Of a stretch of 64,000 nucleotides of DNA, positions 53,663 to 62,488 are shown in pieces. This stretch comes from an uncultured Bacilli bacterium. Its GTDB lineage: Bacteria > Bacillota_I > Bacilli_A > RF39 > UBA660. A model generated the notes under the pieces. The model was given only the letters and a program-made list of their open reading frames with translations, had not been told where the DNA came from and searched no databases. Numbering within the stretch: the first letter of the stretch is position 1; each line of letters starts with the position of its first letter. The position numbers were made by a program, and so were the translations under genes. The stretch spans positions 39,685 to 103,684 of the forward strand of contig CALVVN010000024.1 of NCBI GenBank assembly GCA_944363865.1, in the 5' to 3' direction.

Positions 53663-53914
53663 ATGACAGAAAGAATAAAAAATGAAGCTAAATATATGAT
53701 AGAAACAAGTAAAACAATTAGAGAAATTGCAAAACAATTTAATGTCAGCAAGAGTACAGTTCACAAAGATTTAAAATATAGACTAAAATCAATTAATTTA
53801 GATTTATTTTTAAAGGTTGAAAACATACTAAAAAAACATATAGAAATGAGACATATAAATGGAGGAGAAGCAACGCGAAAAAAATATTTAAAAGTTAAAA
53901 AGTCACTTACTTGA
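53663..53914 (+). CDS. spoIIID: sporulation transcription factor SpoIIID
   Basis: 83 residues from the ATG at 53663. Helix-turn-helix TIREIAKQFNVSKSTVHKDLKYRL is nearly identical to SpoIIID, and the C-terminal helix MRHINGGEATRKKYLKVKK fits too. It switches mother-cell genes between the sigma-E and sigma-K phases. The only good Shine-Dalgarno (AAGGGGG at 53638-53644) is too far from this ATG. A start at the ATA codon at 53651 would be well placed and would give an N-terminus of Bacillus length. spoIIQ is directly upstream, with its own terminator. Confidence 0.92.
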   Translation: MTERIKNEAKYMIETSKTIREIAKQFNVSKSTVHKDLKYRLKSINLDLFLKVENILKKHIEMRHINGGEATRKKYLKVKKSLT

Positions 53915-54003
53915 TTAACCTATTTTGGCAGGCTAATTCCTTTATTTTTGACAAAAATTGTGATATATTTATTAGCATAGGGGTAAAAAAAGAGGGAATT
54001 AAT

Positions 54004-54714
54004 ATGGTAAACTTTGTTGTAGTTGAAGATAATAAAATGCATAGAAAAAGAATAAAAAATATAATTTTAAATTATATGATGAAAAACAAAATAGAATTTG
54101 ACATAATTGAGTTTGAAGATTATAACAAAGATTTAGAAAATCTTATGAGATTATCAGATGATAATAATATATACATATTTGATTTTGAATTGCCAAGCAC
54201 AACAGCGATAGATTTATCTAGAAAATTAAGAGAGACTGACTGGGTGAGCCCTATTATAGTATTTACCGTAAATGGTGGAATGGCTTATGATACATTTAAG
54301 CAACGCTTACAAATTCTAGATTTTGTAAATAAACAATTTGAAGCAGAAAAGAATCTCCATGAATTATTTGATATATGTTTTAAACAATTTAGTAGCAAAA
54401 AGACATTAGATTTTAGATACAAAGGTATAGATTATAACTTGGATATGAACAAAATATTATATATTTATAGAGATACTGTTGAAAGAAAATGCATAATAAA
54501 TACAACAAATAATAAAAAGTATAAAGTAATTATGAATATATCTGATTTATCAAAAAAACTTGATAACAGGTTTAAGTTTACACATAAAGCTTGCCTAGTA
54601 AACATTGATAAAGTTGAGGCGTACGTTTGGAAAGAAAACAAAATAATATTTGAAACAGGTGAAGAAATATTCTTTTTATCTAAGACACATAAGAAGGAAC
54701 TTATTAACGAATGA
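54004..54714 (+). CDS. AgrA-like response regulator with LytTR DNA-binding domain
   Basis: 236 residues. Receiver domain: FVVVEDNKMHRKR at the start (acidic pocket), phosphoacceptor IYIFDFELPS with Asp60, and IIVFTVNGG. The C-terminal LytTR domain runs from ~140 (FRYKGIDYNLDMNKILYIYRD, then FKFTHKACLVNIDKVEAYVWKE). AgrA of Staphylococcus has the same layout. GAGGGA precedes the ATG; the longer frame to 53911 overlaps spoIIID and lacks a ribosome site. It overlaps the kinase gene by four bases, forming one operon. Confidence 0.92.
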   Translation: MVNFVVVEDNKMHRKRIKNIILNYMMKNKIEFDIIEFEDYNKDLENLMRLSDDNNIYIFDFELPSTTAIDLSRKLRETDWVSPIIVFTVNGGMAYDTFKQRLQILDFVNKQFEAEKNLHELFDICFKQFSSKKTLDFRYKGIDYNLDMNKILYIYRDTVERKCIINTTNNKKYKVIMNISDLSKKLDNRFKFTHKACLVNIDKVEAYVWKENKIIFETGEEIFFLSKTHKKELINE

Positions 54715-56012
54715 AAGTGATAATTGAAGTTTTATTTTCATTCATAGTAATATTTTTATGTACATATTTAGAAATATATATATACAAAAAAATATCAGAT
54801 AGTAAAATAGTAATTAATAAAAAAATAATAGTATTTATAAAGCCAATATTTGAATTTTTGGTGTTTTTGTTATTAGATAGTCCTAACAGACTATTATTAA
54901 ATTTTATAATATTATTTTCTTTATACAAAATAGTATTTAACGAGGGTATAAAAGTTACCTTAATAAAAACATCAATTATTTTTTTGGTTATGGTAATTTT
55001 TGAATTAATATTATCTGGACTTATGTTAGGTATAAATTTTTTAAATCAAAGCAAACTAAATTATGAAGTATTAACAATAAAAAACTTATTTTCTATTTTA
55101 GTAATGCTTTTTATGGTTTTGTTTTTTTCGGCACCAAAAGTTTCAATTAAACTAAAAAAAATTATACAAATTTTAAACATAAAAAAAGTATTTATTATAA
55201 ATTTATTTGTAATAATTATGAATATATATACACTATCTTTATTAATAACTTTTATAAAAAATACAAATAACTACACTTATCTAACAAACCTTTTATTTTC
55301 AATTATAATATTTATGTTTTTATATATAATAATTAACAGTAAGATAGAAGAATTTAATGGTAGAGAAAAGCAAAAGATATTATTAGAACATTTAAACACA
55401 TATGAAAAAATAATTGATAAAAATAGAATTAACCAGCATGAAATTTTAAATAATTTATTGGTCTTGAACAGCTTTGAAAATAAGAATAGTGAAGAATTTT
55501 CAGAAGTTCTTAATGATTTAATAAATCAATATGATAACAGCGATGATAACTATTTAAGTAATATAAATAATTTGCCAGTAGGAATCAAAGGTGTTTTATA
55601 TTATAAAATACAAAAAACAAAAAATTACAATATAAAGTTAAATCTTTATTATTCTAAGGAAGTGGATGAAAAATGGAAAACTATAGGATATAAAAATTAT
55701 ACCATTCTATGTAAATTGTTTGGAATTTTTATTGATAATGCATTAGAAGCCGCCAAAACAAGCAAAGACAAATGTATTATAGTTGATATTTATAAAAAAA
55801 ATAAAAAAATTAATATACATATAGAAAATAGTTTTAATGACAAAATAAAAATAAACGAGATTAAGAAAAAAAATATAAGTACTAAAGGTGCAAATCGAGG
55901 ATTAGGTCTTTATATAGCTAATAAGTTACAAAAAAACAATACTAATATTAAAGTGCGGCAATATATAAAAAATAGCAAATTTATAACCGAATTAAAAATA
56001 AACATTGAATAA
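54711..56012 (+). CDS. agrC: AgrC-like sensor histidine kinase
   Basis: 433 residues. Six to seven hydrophobic segments over residues ~1-210 form the sensor. The kinase core follows: HPK10-type RINQHEILNNLLVL with His243, N box IFIDNALEAA (Asn343), and G box TKGANRGLGLYIANKL; no PAS or HAMP domain. This matches AgrC, which senses cyclic peptides outside the cell. The start overlaps the regulator stop by four bases. agrD and agrB lie downstream on the opposite strand. Confidence 0.92.
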   Translation: MKVIIEVLFSFIVIFLCTYLEIYIYKKISDSKIVINKKIIVFIKPIFEFLVFLLLDSPNRLLLNFIILFSLYKIVFNEGIKVTLIKTSIIFLVMVIFELILSGLMLGINFLNQSKLNYEVLTIKNLFSILVMLFMVLFFSAPKVSIKLKKIIQILNIKKVFIINLFVIIMNIYTLSLLITFIKNTNNYTYLTNLLFSIIIFMFLYIIINSKIEEFNGREKQKILLEHLNTYEKIIDKNRINQHEILNNLLVLNSFENKNSEEFSEVLNDLINQYDNSDDNYLSNINNLPVGIKGVLYYKIQKTKNYNIKLNLYYSKEVDEKWKTIGYKNYTILCKLFGIFIDNALEAAKTSKDKCIIVDIYKKNKKINIHIENSFNDKIKINEIKKKNISTKGANRGLGLYIANKLQKNNTNIKVRQYIKNSKFITELKINIE

Positions 56013-56135
56013 AAATATATAAAAATTTTTGCTAATGTTTTTTAAAATAATTATGTTAATTATATATATCTTAATAAGATTAAAATAAATAATGGTTTAA
56101 AACTGTTTAAGTATAATTTTAATTTAAGAAATAAA

Positions 56136-56160
56136 TAATCACACCCTTTTGATGTGATTA
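56136..56160. terminator. hairpin between agrC and agrD
   Basis: TAATCACA and TGTGATTA with a nine-base loop, centred in the 190-base gap between the convergent genes; T-rich on the minus strand side. The rest of the gap (56013-56200) shows only AT-rich sequence and a short AGAGAT/ATCTCT palindrome near 56180. Confidence 0.55.
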
Positions 56161-56200
56161 CTTATATAATTTGATAAAAGAGATATCTCTAATTAATAAT

Positions 56201-56320
56201 TTATTTTATTAATGATTTAGGCATTGTTGGTTCATCAAACCAAAGCATCCAAGAAGCTCCGCTTGTAGTTAATGCAAAGAATGCACCTAAAGCAGAAACA
56301 ACTGTAGCAAATAATTTCAT
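56201..56320 (-). CDS. agrD: AgrD-type autoinducer peptide precursor
   Basis: 39 residues. ATG at 56320 with GGAGG ten bases upstream. Amphipathic/hydrophobic N-terminus (KLFATVVSALGAFFALTT), a core GASWMLWF, and a charged C-terminus DEPTMPKSLIK. The D-E-x-x-x-P-K-x-L tail aligns with that of staphylococcal AgrD (D-E-V-E-V-P-K-E-L), which marks the cut made by AgrB. There is no cysteine in the core; Ser20 or Ser23 could give a lactone ring instead of a thiolactone. Three aromatic residues (W, W, F) make the signal very hydrophobic. It lies 35 bases downstream of agrB, same strand. Confidence 0.85.
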   Translation of the reverse strand: MKLFATVVSALGAFFALTTSGASWMLWFDEPTMPKSLIK

Positions 56321-56355
56321 ACTAATACTAACCTCCTTTCTTTCTATAAAAATAC

Positions 56356-56967
56356 TTAAACTGCACAGTTTTTATTTAAATAATCTTTATAATTATTGTA
56401 CTTCAGTTTAAATATTTTATAACTGACCGGTAATATCATAATTGTTTCCAAAATAATTGAGAAAAATAAAATATTTTGTAAATAAGTACTGTGAAGGAAA
56501 TATATTAAACAGATATAAATAATTGTCGTGATTGAGCATAAGTATTTATGTATATGTCTTTTCCTCTTACTTATTATAGGTCTTTTTTCAGTATCTGCTG
56601 GAGCATATTTAAATATAAAGAATAAACAGATGATTGATGCAAGTATTAAATATATCTTATCAATACGTACTATTAAGCATAAATATGGTAGTAATATAAA
56701 AACTAAAATTGAACCTAACCAACATTGCCAACTCTTTTTTGCATGTAATCCGTAACCATTAAGTCTAAGAAAAGTGTAAAATAACATTAGTAATAACAAA
56801 GTTTTAATTGTTCCTAAAAAATATGATAAACCGAATATTACAATTGTTTTGGTTATTGTTAAATAAAATGATTCGATTCCATATTTTATTTCAGCTAATT
56901 TAATTTCATCATAATTTTTATACTTAATTATTAGACTTATTAAATTACTAACAACGACATCCTTCAC
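56356..56967 (-). CDS. agrB: AgrB-like peptide-processing protease
   Basis: 203 residues with about five membrane segments. The active residues are in LNGYGLHAKKSWQCWLGS (His75, Cys82; staphylococcal AgrB has His77 and Cys84), and the family signature YAPADTEKRPI follows. Cuts the AgrD C-terminus and cyclises the peptide. The start is GTG after AAGGAGG. Expression is minus strand, convergent to agrA-agrC; in staphylococci the four genes lie on one strand. Confidence 0.93.
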   Translation of the reverse strand: MKDVVVSNLISLIIKYKNYDEIKLAEIKYGIESFYLTITKTIVIFGLSYFLGTIKTLLLLMLFYTFLRLNGYGLHAKKSWQCWLGSILVFILLPYLCLIVRIDKIYLILASIICLFFIFKYAPADTEKRPIISKRKRHIHKYLCSITTIIYICLIYFLHSTYLQNILFFSIILETIMILPVSYKIFKLKYNNYKDYLNKNCAV

Positions 56968-57141
56968 AAATCCTCCTTACGATAAAAATATAACAAAATA
57001 TTTGTAAAAAATATTTAAAATAGCTTCATACCTATAAAAAATAGTATAAAATTGCACGCAAAAAAGAAAACATAATTTTAAAAGTAAAATGAGACAAAAA
57101 AAGAAAGTATATAAACAATTAAATTTTATAAAGTATCTAAA

Positions 57142-57252
57142 TATAATATAATCGAGATGTGGTATAGATGTCGGATTTTAGCGATCGGAAAATCTTGATA
57201 TTGTAGTAAGAGGTAAAAATTTGATGGGCTTATGTGGAAAGAGGTGGAAAGT
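57142..57252 (+). promoter_or_regulatory. promoter and long leader of csp
   Basis: Two overlapping TATAAT boxes (57142-57147, 57147-57152), no clear -35, then about 90 bases of leader. It contains a GGATTTT/AAAATCT stem (57173-57179 with 57189-57195). Cold-shock genes often have structured leaders. The upstream part (56968-57141) is A-rich with no gene seen. Confidence 0.45.
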
Positions 57253-57474
57253 GTGAACAAAGGCAGAGTTAAATGGTTCAATAATGAAAAAGGTTATGGA
57301 TTTATTGAAACTGGTGAAGCATTAAATGAAGATGTATTCGTGCATTATTCTGCAATTGAATGTGAAGGCTATAAGTCATTAAAAGAAGGCGATATAGTTG
57401 AATTTACATTAATAAAAACTGCTAAAGGTAGTCAAGCAATTAATGTAAAAGAAGTTAAACTAACTACTGTATAG
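57253..57474 (+). CDS. csp: cold-shock domain protein
   Basis: 73 residues. [19 protein letters not shown] and [11 protein letters not shown] give the RNP1 and RNP2 motifs; ends with [12 protein letters not shown]. Binds single-stranded RNA and DNA. The start is GTG at 57253, with AGAGGTGG well placed; an ATG at 57232 sits before the ribosome site and is unlikely. A terminator overlaps the stop. Confidence 0.95.
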   Translation: MNKGRVKWFNNEKGYGFIETGEALNEDVFVHYSAIECEGYKSLKEGDIVEFTLIKTAKGSQAINVKEVKLTTV

Positions 57475-57485
57475 TAGTTTTTTTA
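57462..57485 (+). terminator. terminator after csp
   Basis: AACTACT, loop GTAT, AGTAGTTTTTTT. Confidence 0.85.
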
Positions 57486-57522
57486 CTCTTGATATGATAA
57501 TATTATATTAGGAGGTAATGTT

Positions 57523-58041
57523 ATGAAATATTTAATTCGTGGAGAAAAGATCGTGGTTACAAACTCAATAAAAGACTACATAGAGGAAAAATTATCAAAA
57601 ATGGATAAGTACTTAGAAAATCCAGAAAATGTTGAGGCAAAAATTTTAATAAAGGTAAAAGGCGTTGAACAAAGAGTAGAAGTTACAATCCAAACAAAAG
57701 GGTATTTTTTAAGAGCTGAAGAAGCGCATAGTGATTTATACGCGGCTATTGATTTAATAATAGATAAATTAGAAAGACAATTTAGAAAATATAAAACAAA
57801 GTTATTAGATAAATCAAGACAAGAAAATATTCCGGACTATTATGAAATAGATGAGAACATTGATGAAGAAATTGTTAAAAGAAAAAAAATATACCTAAAA
57901 CCAATGGATGAAGAAGAAGCAATAACACAAATGGAATTGTTAGGTCACACATTCTTTGTATTTAAAAACATAGAAAGTGGTTTAATTTGTGTAATATATA
58001 AAAGACACGATGGTAATTACGGACTAATAGAAACAAACTAG
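57523..58041 (+). CDS. hpf: long-form ribosome hibernation promoting factor
   Basis: 172 residues. N-terminal S30AE domain (MKYLIRGEKIVVTNSIKDYIEEKLSKMDKY, then LRAEEAHSDLYAAIDLIIDKLERQ), linker, C-terminal dimerising domain (KPMDEEEAITQMELLGHTFFVFKN). Long HPF dimerises 70S ribosomes into 100S particles. AGGAGG precedes the ATG. Its place directly upstream of secA is as in Bacillus hpf-secA. Confidence 0.96.
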   Translation: MKYLIRGEKIVVTNSIKDYIEEKLSKMDKYLENPENVEAKILIKVKGVEQRVEVTIQTKGYFLRAEEAHSDLYAAIDLIIDKLERQFRKYKTKLLDKSRQENIPDYYEIDENIDEEIVKRKKIYLKPMDEEEAITQMELLGHTFFVFKNIESGLICVIYKRHDGNYGLIETN

Positions 58042-58061
58042 CACTGAAAAGTGCTTTTTTT
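58039..58061 (+). terminator. terminator after hpf
   Basis: AGCACT, loop GAAA, AGTGCTTTTTTT. Confidence 0.85.
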
Positions 58062-58104
58062 AAAGCCTTAAATATGTTACAATAAACATTAAGGATGTGA
58101 TAAC

Positions 58105-60597
58105 ATGGGAATATTTAGTAATATATTTAATCATGAAGCAAGAGAATTAAAAAGATTTAATAAATTGGCAGATGAAATAATAGAAAAGGAAGAAGAAATA
58201 TCAAAATTAAAAACAGAAGATTTTGCAAAAAAAACAGAAGAATTTAAAAATAGATTATCAAATGGAGAAAGTTTAGAAGATATAATTGTAGAAGCTTTTG
58301 CTCTTGTAAGGGAAGCTGCGTGGAGAGTATTAAAAGAAAAGCCCTATAGGGTACAAATTATAGGTGGGTTAGCAATACATTATGGCAATATTGCAGAAAT
58401 GAAAACTGGTGAAGGAAAAACGTTAACTTCTACAATGCCAGCATATCTAAACGCGTTAGAAGGAAAAGGCGTACATATAGTAACCGTAAACGAATACTTA
58501 TCAACCCGTGATGCAGAATGGATGGGAAAAGTTTATGATTTACTTGGAATAACAGTGGGGATTAACAAAAAAGACTTAACTCCTCAAGAAAAAAAAGAAG
58601 CTTATAGTAAAGATATAACATATACAACTAACAACGAATTAGGATTTGATTACTTAAGGGATAACATGGTGGTTAGAAGTGAAAATAGAGTTCAAAGAGG
58701 ACTTAACTTTGCAATAATAGATGAAGTAGATTCAATTTTAATAGATGAAGCAAGAACACCATTGATAATATCCGGTGGAGTAAGTAAAAGCGCCGATTTA
58801 TACATACTTGCAGATAAAGCTGCTAAAAGTCTAACTGTAGAAGATTATGTAATTGATGAAAAGACAAAAAAAGTAACTTTAACAGAAGAAGGAGTAAAAA
58901 AAGCAGAGAAACTATTAAAAGTAGATAATTTATATGATATCAATAATGCAATGTTAGTTCACAATCTTGACAAAGCTTTATCTGCAAACTATTCCTTTAA
59001 AAAAGATGTTGACTATGTCGTGGATAATGACAAAATAATAATTGTTGATGCATTTACAGGGAGATTAATGCATGGAAGACAATATTCAGATGGATTGCAC
59101 CAAGCGTTAGAAGCGAAAGAGGGAGTAACAATAAATAGCGAAACCAAAACACTTGCAACAATAACTTTCCAAAATTTATTTAGAATGTATAACAAATTAT
59201 CAGGTATGACAGGTACAGCTAAGACAGAAGAAGAAGAATTTAGAAATATATATAATATGTATGTAATTGAAATTCCTACAAACAAACCTGTTATTAGAGA
59301 AGACATGAATGACTTAGTATACATAAATATAAAAGGTAAATACAACGCATTAGCAAATACAATTGAAGCCGTGCATAAAACTGGCCAACCAATTTTAGTA
59401 GGTACTGCTTCAATTGAAAGCTCAGAATTATTAAGTTCATTACTAAAAAAGAGAGGAATAAAACACGAATTATTAAATGCTAAAAATCATGAAAGAGAAG
59501 CGGAAATCATTAAAAATGCTGGCCAAAAAGGATCCGTTACAATTGCTACAAACATGGCTGGACGTGGGACAGACATTAAACTTGGCGAAGGTGTAAAAGA
59601 ACTAGGCGGTTTAATGGTACTTGGCTCTGAAAGGCATGATTCAAGAAGAATTGATAACCAATTGAGAGGAAGAAGTGGAAGACAAGGAGATCCTGGTATA
59701 ACAAGATTTTATATATCAATGGAAGATGACCTAATGGCTAGGTTTGGCTCGGATAGAATGAAAGCAATAATGACAACATTTGGAATAAAAGAAGACCAAC
59801 CGATTACTCATAAAATGCTATCCAAAAATATAGAAAATGCGCAGAAAAGAGTTGAAGGATTCAATTATGATAGAAGAAAAGCTTTGCTGGATTATGATAA
59901 TGTTATAAGTAGGCAAAGAGAAATAATTTATGAAAGAAGAAATGAAATTTTAGATCAAGAGAGCATACGAGATAGAATATTAGAAACATTTAAAGAATAC
60001 GTTTCTCAAGAAGTAAAAAGCCACATACCACCAGAAGACAAACTAACAATAAATGACATTGATAATATAATTGAACGATTTAATGCTAATTTATTAAAAA
60101 GTAAAAAACTAAGTAAAAAAGAATTAGAAAATAAGACAGTCGATGAAATAATAGATTATATATACAAAATAGTGGTAAAAGACTATGAAGATAAATTAAA
60201 AGATATACCTAGCGAAATACAAAGCGATTTTGAAAAAGCAATTACTTTGAGAATAGTAGACAAAAATTGGATGGATCAATTAGACGCAATGGAACATTTA
60301 AAAGAAGGAATTGGATTAAGAGGTTATGCTCAAACTAATCCATTACAAGCATATGCTTTAGAGGGATTTGAATTATTTGATAACATGTTAGCGCAAGTAA
60401 ACAGAGAAATAACGACGTTTTTATTAAAAGCAGAAGTTAGACAAAACCTAGAACGCCATGAAAATAAAAATATAAAAACTAATGATACAAAAGAAGAAAC
60501 TAAAAAAACTCCAAAAAGAGTTAGTAAAAAAATTGGAAGAAACGATCCTTGTCCATGTGGAAGTGGGAAAAAGTACAAACAATGTTGCGGTAAATAA
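58105..60597 (+). CDS. secA: preprotein translocase ATPase SecA
   Basis: 830 residues. Walker A MKTGEGKTLTS, DYLRDNM, IIDEVDSILIDEARTPLIISG, ATNMAGRGTDIKLGEGV, QLRGRSGRQGDPG. C-terminal zinc-binding SEC-C motif GRNDPCPCGSGKKYKQCCG. Drives proteins through SecYEG. In Bacillus prfB follows; here a terminator follows instead and prfB is elsewhere or fused into another locus. Confidence 0.98.
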   Translation: MGIFSNIFNHEARELKRFNKLADEIIEKEEEISKLKTEDFAKKTEEFKNRLSNGESLEDIIVEAFALVREAAWRVLKEKPYRVQIIGGLAIHYGNIAEMKTGEGKTLTSTMPAYLNALEGKGVHIVTVNEYLSTRDAEWMGKVYDLLGITVGINKKDLTPQEKKEAYSKDITYTTNNELGFDYLRDNMVVRSENRVQRGLNFAIIDEVDSILIDEARTPLIISGGVSKSADLYILADKAAKSLTVEDYVIDEKTKKVTLTEEGVKKAEKLLKVDNLYDINNAMLVHNLDKALSANYSFKKDVDYVVDNDKIIIVDAFTGRLMHGRQYSDGLHQALEAKEGVTINSETKTLATITFQNLFRMYNKLSGMTGTAKTEEEEFRNIYNMYVIEIPTNKPVIREDMNDLVYINIKGKYNALANTIEAVHKTGQPILVGTASIESSELLSSLLKKRGIKHELLNAKNHEREAEIIKNAGQKGSVTIATNMAGRGTDIKLGEGVKELGGLMVLGSERHDSRRIDNQLRGRSGRQGDPGITRFYISMEDDLMARFGSDRMKAIMTTFGIKEDQPITHKMLSKNIENAQKRVEGFNYDRRKALLDYDNVISRQREIIYERRNEILDQESIRDRILETFKEYVSQEVKSHIPPEDKLTINDIDNIIERFNANLLKSKKLSKKELENKTVDEIIDYIYKIVVKDYEDKLKDIPSEIQSDFEKAITLRIVDKNWMDQLDAMEHLKEGIGLRGYAQTNPLQAYALEGFELFDNMLAQVNREITTFLLKAEVRQNLERHENKNIKTNDTKEETKKTPKRVSKKIGRNDPCPCGSGKKYKQCCGK

Positions 60598-60643
60598 CTC
60601 GTAAAGCCCCATAAATAAAGGGAAACTACGAGTCTTTCTTTTT
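60597..60643 (+). terminator. terminator after secA
   Basis: ACTCGTA pairs with TACGAGT, with inner CCC/GGG pairs, followed by CTTTCTTTTT. Confidence 0.75.
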
Positions 60644-60779
60644 ATAAAAATTACTCAAAAAAATGCTTTAGATCAGTTTTAGATCATCATATTTTTAAAA
60701 GGTAAAATAAGGGAAGATTTAATGCTTTACACTTTAATTATAGTTAAAATAAGATAAAAATAAAAATAACTAATTAATA

Positions 60780-60788
60780 TGGTATAAT
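60780..60788 (+). promoter_or_regulatory. extended -10 promoter before the accessory cluster
   Basis: TGGTATAAT (TG-n-TATAAT) ~50 bases before the gene; no clear -35. The rest of 60644-60779 is AT-rich with nothing recognised. Confidence 0.5.
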
Positions 60789-60836
60789 ATAAATGTATTG
60801 TAATTACTTGTAAAATTATAAAGGTAGAGTGATTTA

Positions 60837-62477
60837 ATGGGAAAACAAGTGTTTTTAGAATTAACTACAGAAGAAAATTTAAAAAAACTAAATATAGATC
60901 CTAGATTAGTTGATTCGTTTAAAAGAGTAATGTCTAAAATTCAGGTATATTTTGATAGCCATGGGTATTCAGATAAAATAGATTTTGAAACCATTGTGAA
61001 TGATTATTTATTACCAAAAGAAACTATTGATAGAGATGCTATTCGACATAGTGCTGAGTTTATAAAAGAGTTAAATGATGCTAGAGAAAGTCAAAAACAA
61101 TTAGAAGCAATTGTATCAATAACATTAGAGCCAATTGAAGAAGAAATATTTTTGGATGAATACATCAACAAAAATTATGATGTTGGATTATGCTTTAAAG
61201 TAGATAGTAAAGAAAACGATGCAATGTATAATGGAATTTACAAAGATAACATGAAGACCATTGAAATAAGAGAATCAGTATTGTCATCTACAAGTATTGA
61301 TAGAGTGTTGTGTCATGAATTTATGCATTTTCTAACAATGTGTGGAAAAGAAAAATTAGGCTCGGTTGAACAAACGATGACTCCGGCTACTTATGAACCT
61401 CTAACAGAAATGTTAGCTTGTGATGTGCTGGGTATACAGCCAGACTCATATAAAAGTTATCGTGAACTCATTGAGTATGTAAACTTACTTGTTGGAGTCG
61501 ATAATTATGATTTATTTATTCAAAGACAACTTGATCCTAAGTATGAGGCTGTGAGTTTTGTTTTTGAAGATGCACAGAATATTATGGATAAGCATAGGTT
61601 TTCTAGAGTTTCTCGTGACATGGAAGAATCAGAATTAGACGATTTGATATTTAGTGCAACAACTCATTTGTTATATAAAGATTATGAAAGTGTTGAAGAA
61701 TTATCTGATGATATGGTTAAAATTTATTCATCATCACGAGTGTATTCAAATCTTGATGGATTTGAAAAACTGCAGGATGGTATTGTAGACTTATATTTGT
61801 CAGAACATCAAATTACAAACCCTGATGCAAAATCAAAGATAATGCAGTTAATTAGAGTTAAAAATGAGCGAAGAGTAATGAATGGCATGAATTGTATACC
61901 TCTAATTATAAATGGAGATAGTTATTTATTTGATGAAGATGGTAACTTATATTTAAAAAGACTCAATACTACTTTTAAATATGATAAACAGGGAATGCTT
62001 ATATCATATCAAATAGTCGATGGAGTACTACGATTATATACAGAATCAGGAACATATAACTGTGATTTAAAGAATGTTGATTTTAAAGCACTAGGAAATA
62101 ATTTGGCAAATCAACAGGAAATGTTAGAAAGAGAAATAAATACATTGATGAGAGGAGAAAGTATGAATAGACCTTATATTAATCCTGAAACTGTGTCTAC
62201 TGTTATAGCTAGAGATACAGGTTCTAAATCAGAAGTTATGGAACCAATACAATCAAAGTCACAATTAAGAAGGCCTCATATTAAAAAAGAAACTATGTAT
62301 ATGTTACAAGGGAAAATCAAATCATTTGAATTAGACACCAAAAAGAAACAATTACTAGCACAAAAAGAAATGGTTCAACAAACGATGGCCAATCAACAAA
62401 TGATAGCTAATCAACAAGCAGTAGCTGGTGTTGTTGTTGAAGAGGAAGAAGAACATGACATGGGAATGTCTATGTAA
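60837..62477 (+). CDS. putative zinc metalloprotein with HEXXH motif
   Basis: 546 residues, family not recognised. A helical N-terminal part precedes LCHEFMHFLTMCG (H160-E161-x-x-H164), the metalloprotease-type motif; TYEPLTEMLACDVL about 25 residues later could provide a third zinc ligand (Glu191). The middle part has VEELSDDMV and NPDAKSKIM, then a beta stretch (SYLFDEDGNLYLKRLNTTFKYD). The end is glutamine/alanine-rich and acidic (QQMIANQQAVAG, EEEEEHDMGMSM). No signal peptide or membrane segment is visible, so it is probably cytoplasmic. It begins a same-strand group of four genes with short gaps. AGAGTGA precedes the ATG. Confidence 0.7.
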   Translation: MGKQVFLELTTEENLKKLNIDPRLVDSFKRVMSKIQVYFDSHGYSDKIDFETIVNDYLLPKETIDRDAIRHSAEFIKELNDARESQKQLEAIVSITLEPIEEEIFLDEYINKNYDVGLCFKVDSKENDAMYNGIYKDNMKTIEIRESVLSSTSIDRVLCHEFMHFLTMCGKEKLGSVEQTMTPATYEPLTEMLACDVLGIQPDSYKSYRELIEYVNLLVGVDNYDLFIQRQLDPKYEAVSFVFEDAQNIMDKHRFSRVSRDMEESELDDLIFSATTHLLYKDYESVEELSDDMVKIYSSSRVYSNLDGFEKLQDGIVDLYLSEHQITNPDAKSKIMQLIRVKNERRVMNGMNCIPLIINGDSYLFDEDGNLYLKRLNTTFKYDKQGMLISYQIVDGVLRLYTESGTYNCDLKNVDFKALGNNLANQQEMLEREINTLMRGESMNRPYINPETVSTVIARDTGSKSEVMEPIQSKSQLRRPHIKKETMYMLQGKIKSFELDTKKKQLLAQKEMVQQTMANQQMIANQQAVAGVVVEEEEEHDMGMSM

Positions 62478-62488
62478 AAGGAGAAAGT

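Noticed and set aside
53914..53960. Terminator ATTAACCT/AGGCTAAT after spoIIID
   Set aside because: The stem has an A-C mismatch and only a weak T-rich tail, so it was not listed as a feature.
53911..54003. Longer N-terminus for the AgrA-like regulator
   Set aside because: No ribosome site at 53911; it would overlap spoIIID, while GAGGGA and receiver homology start at 54004.
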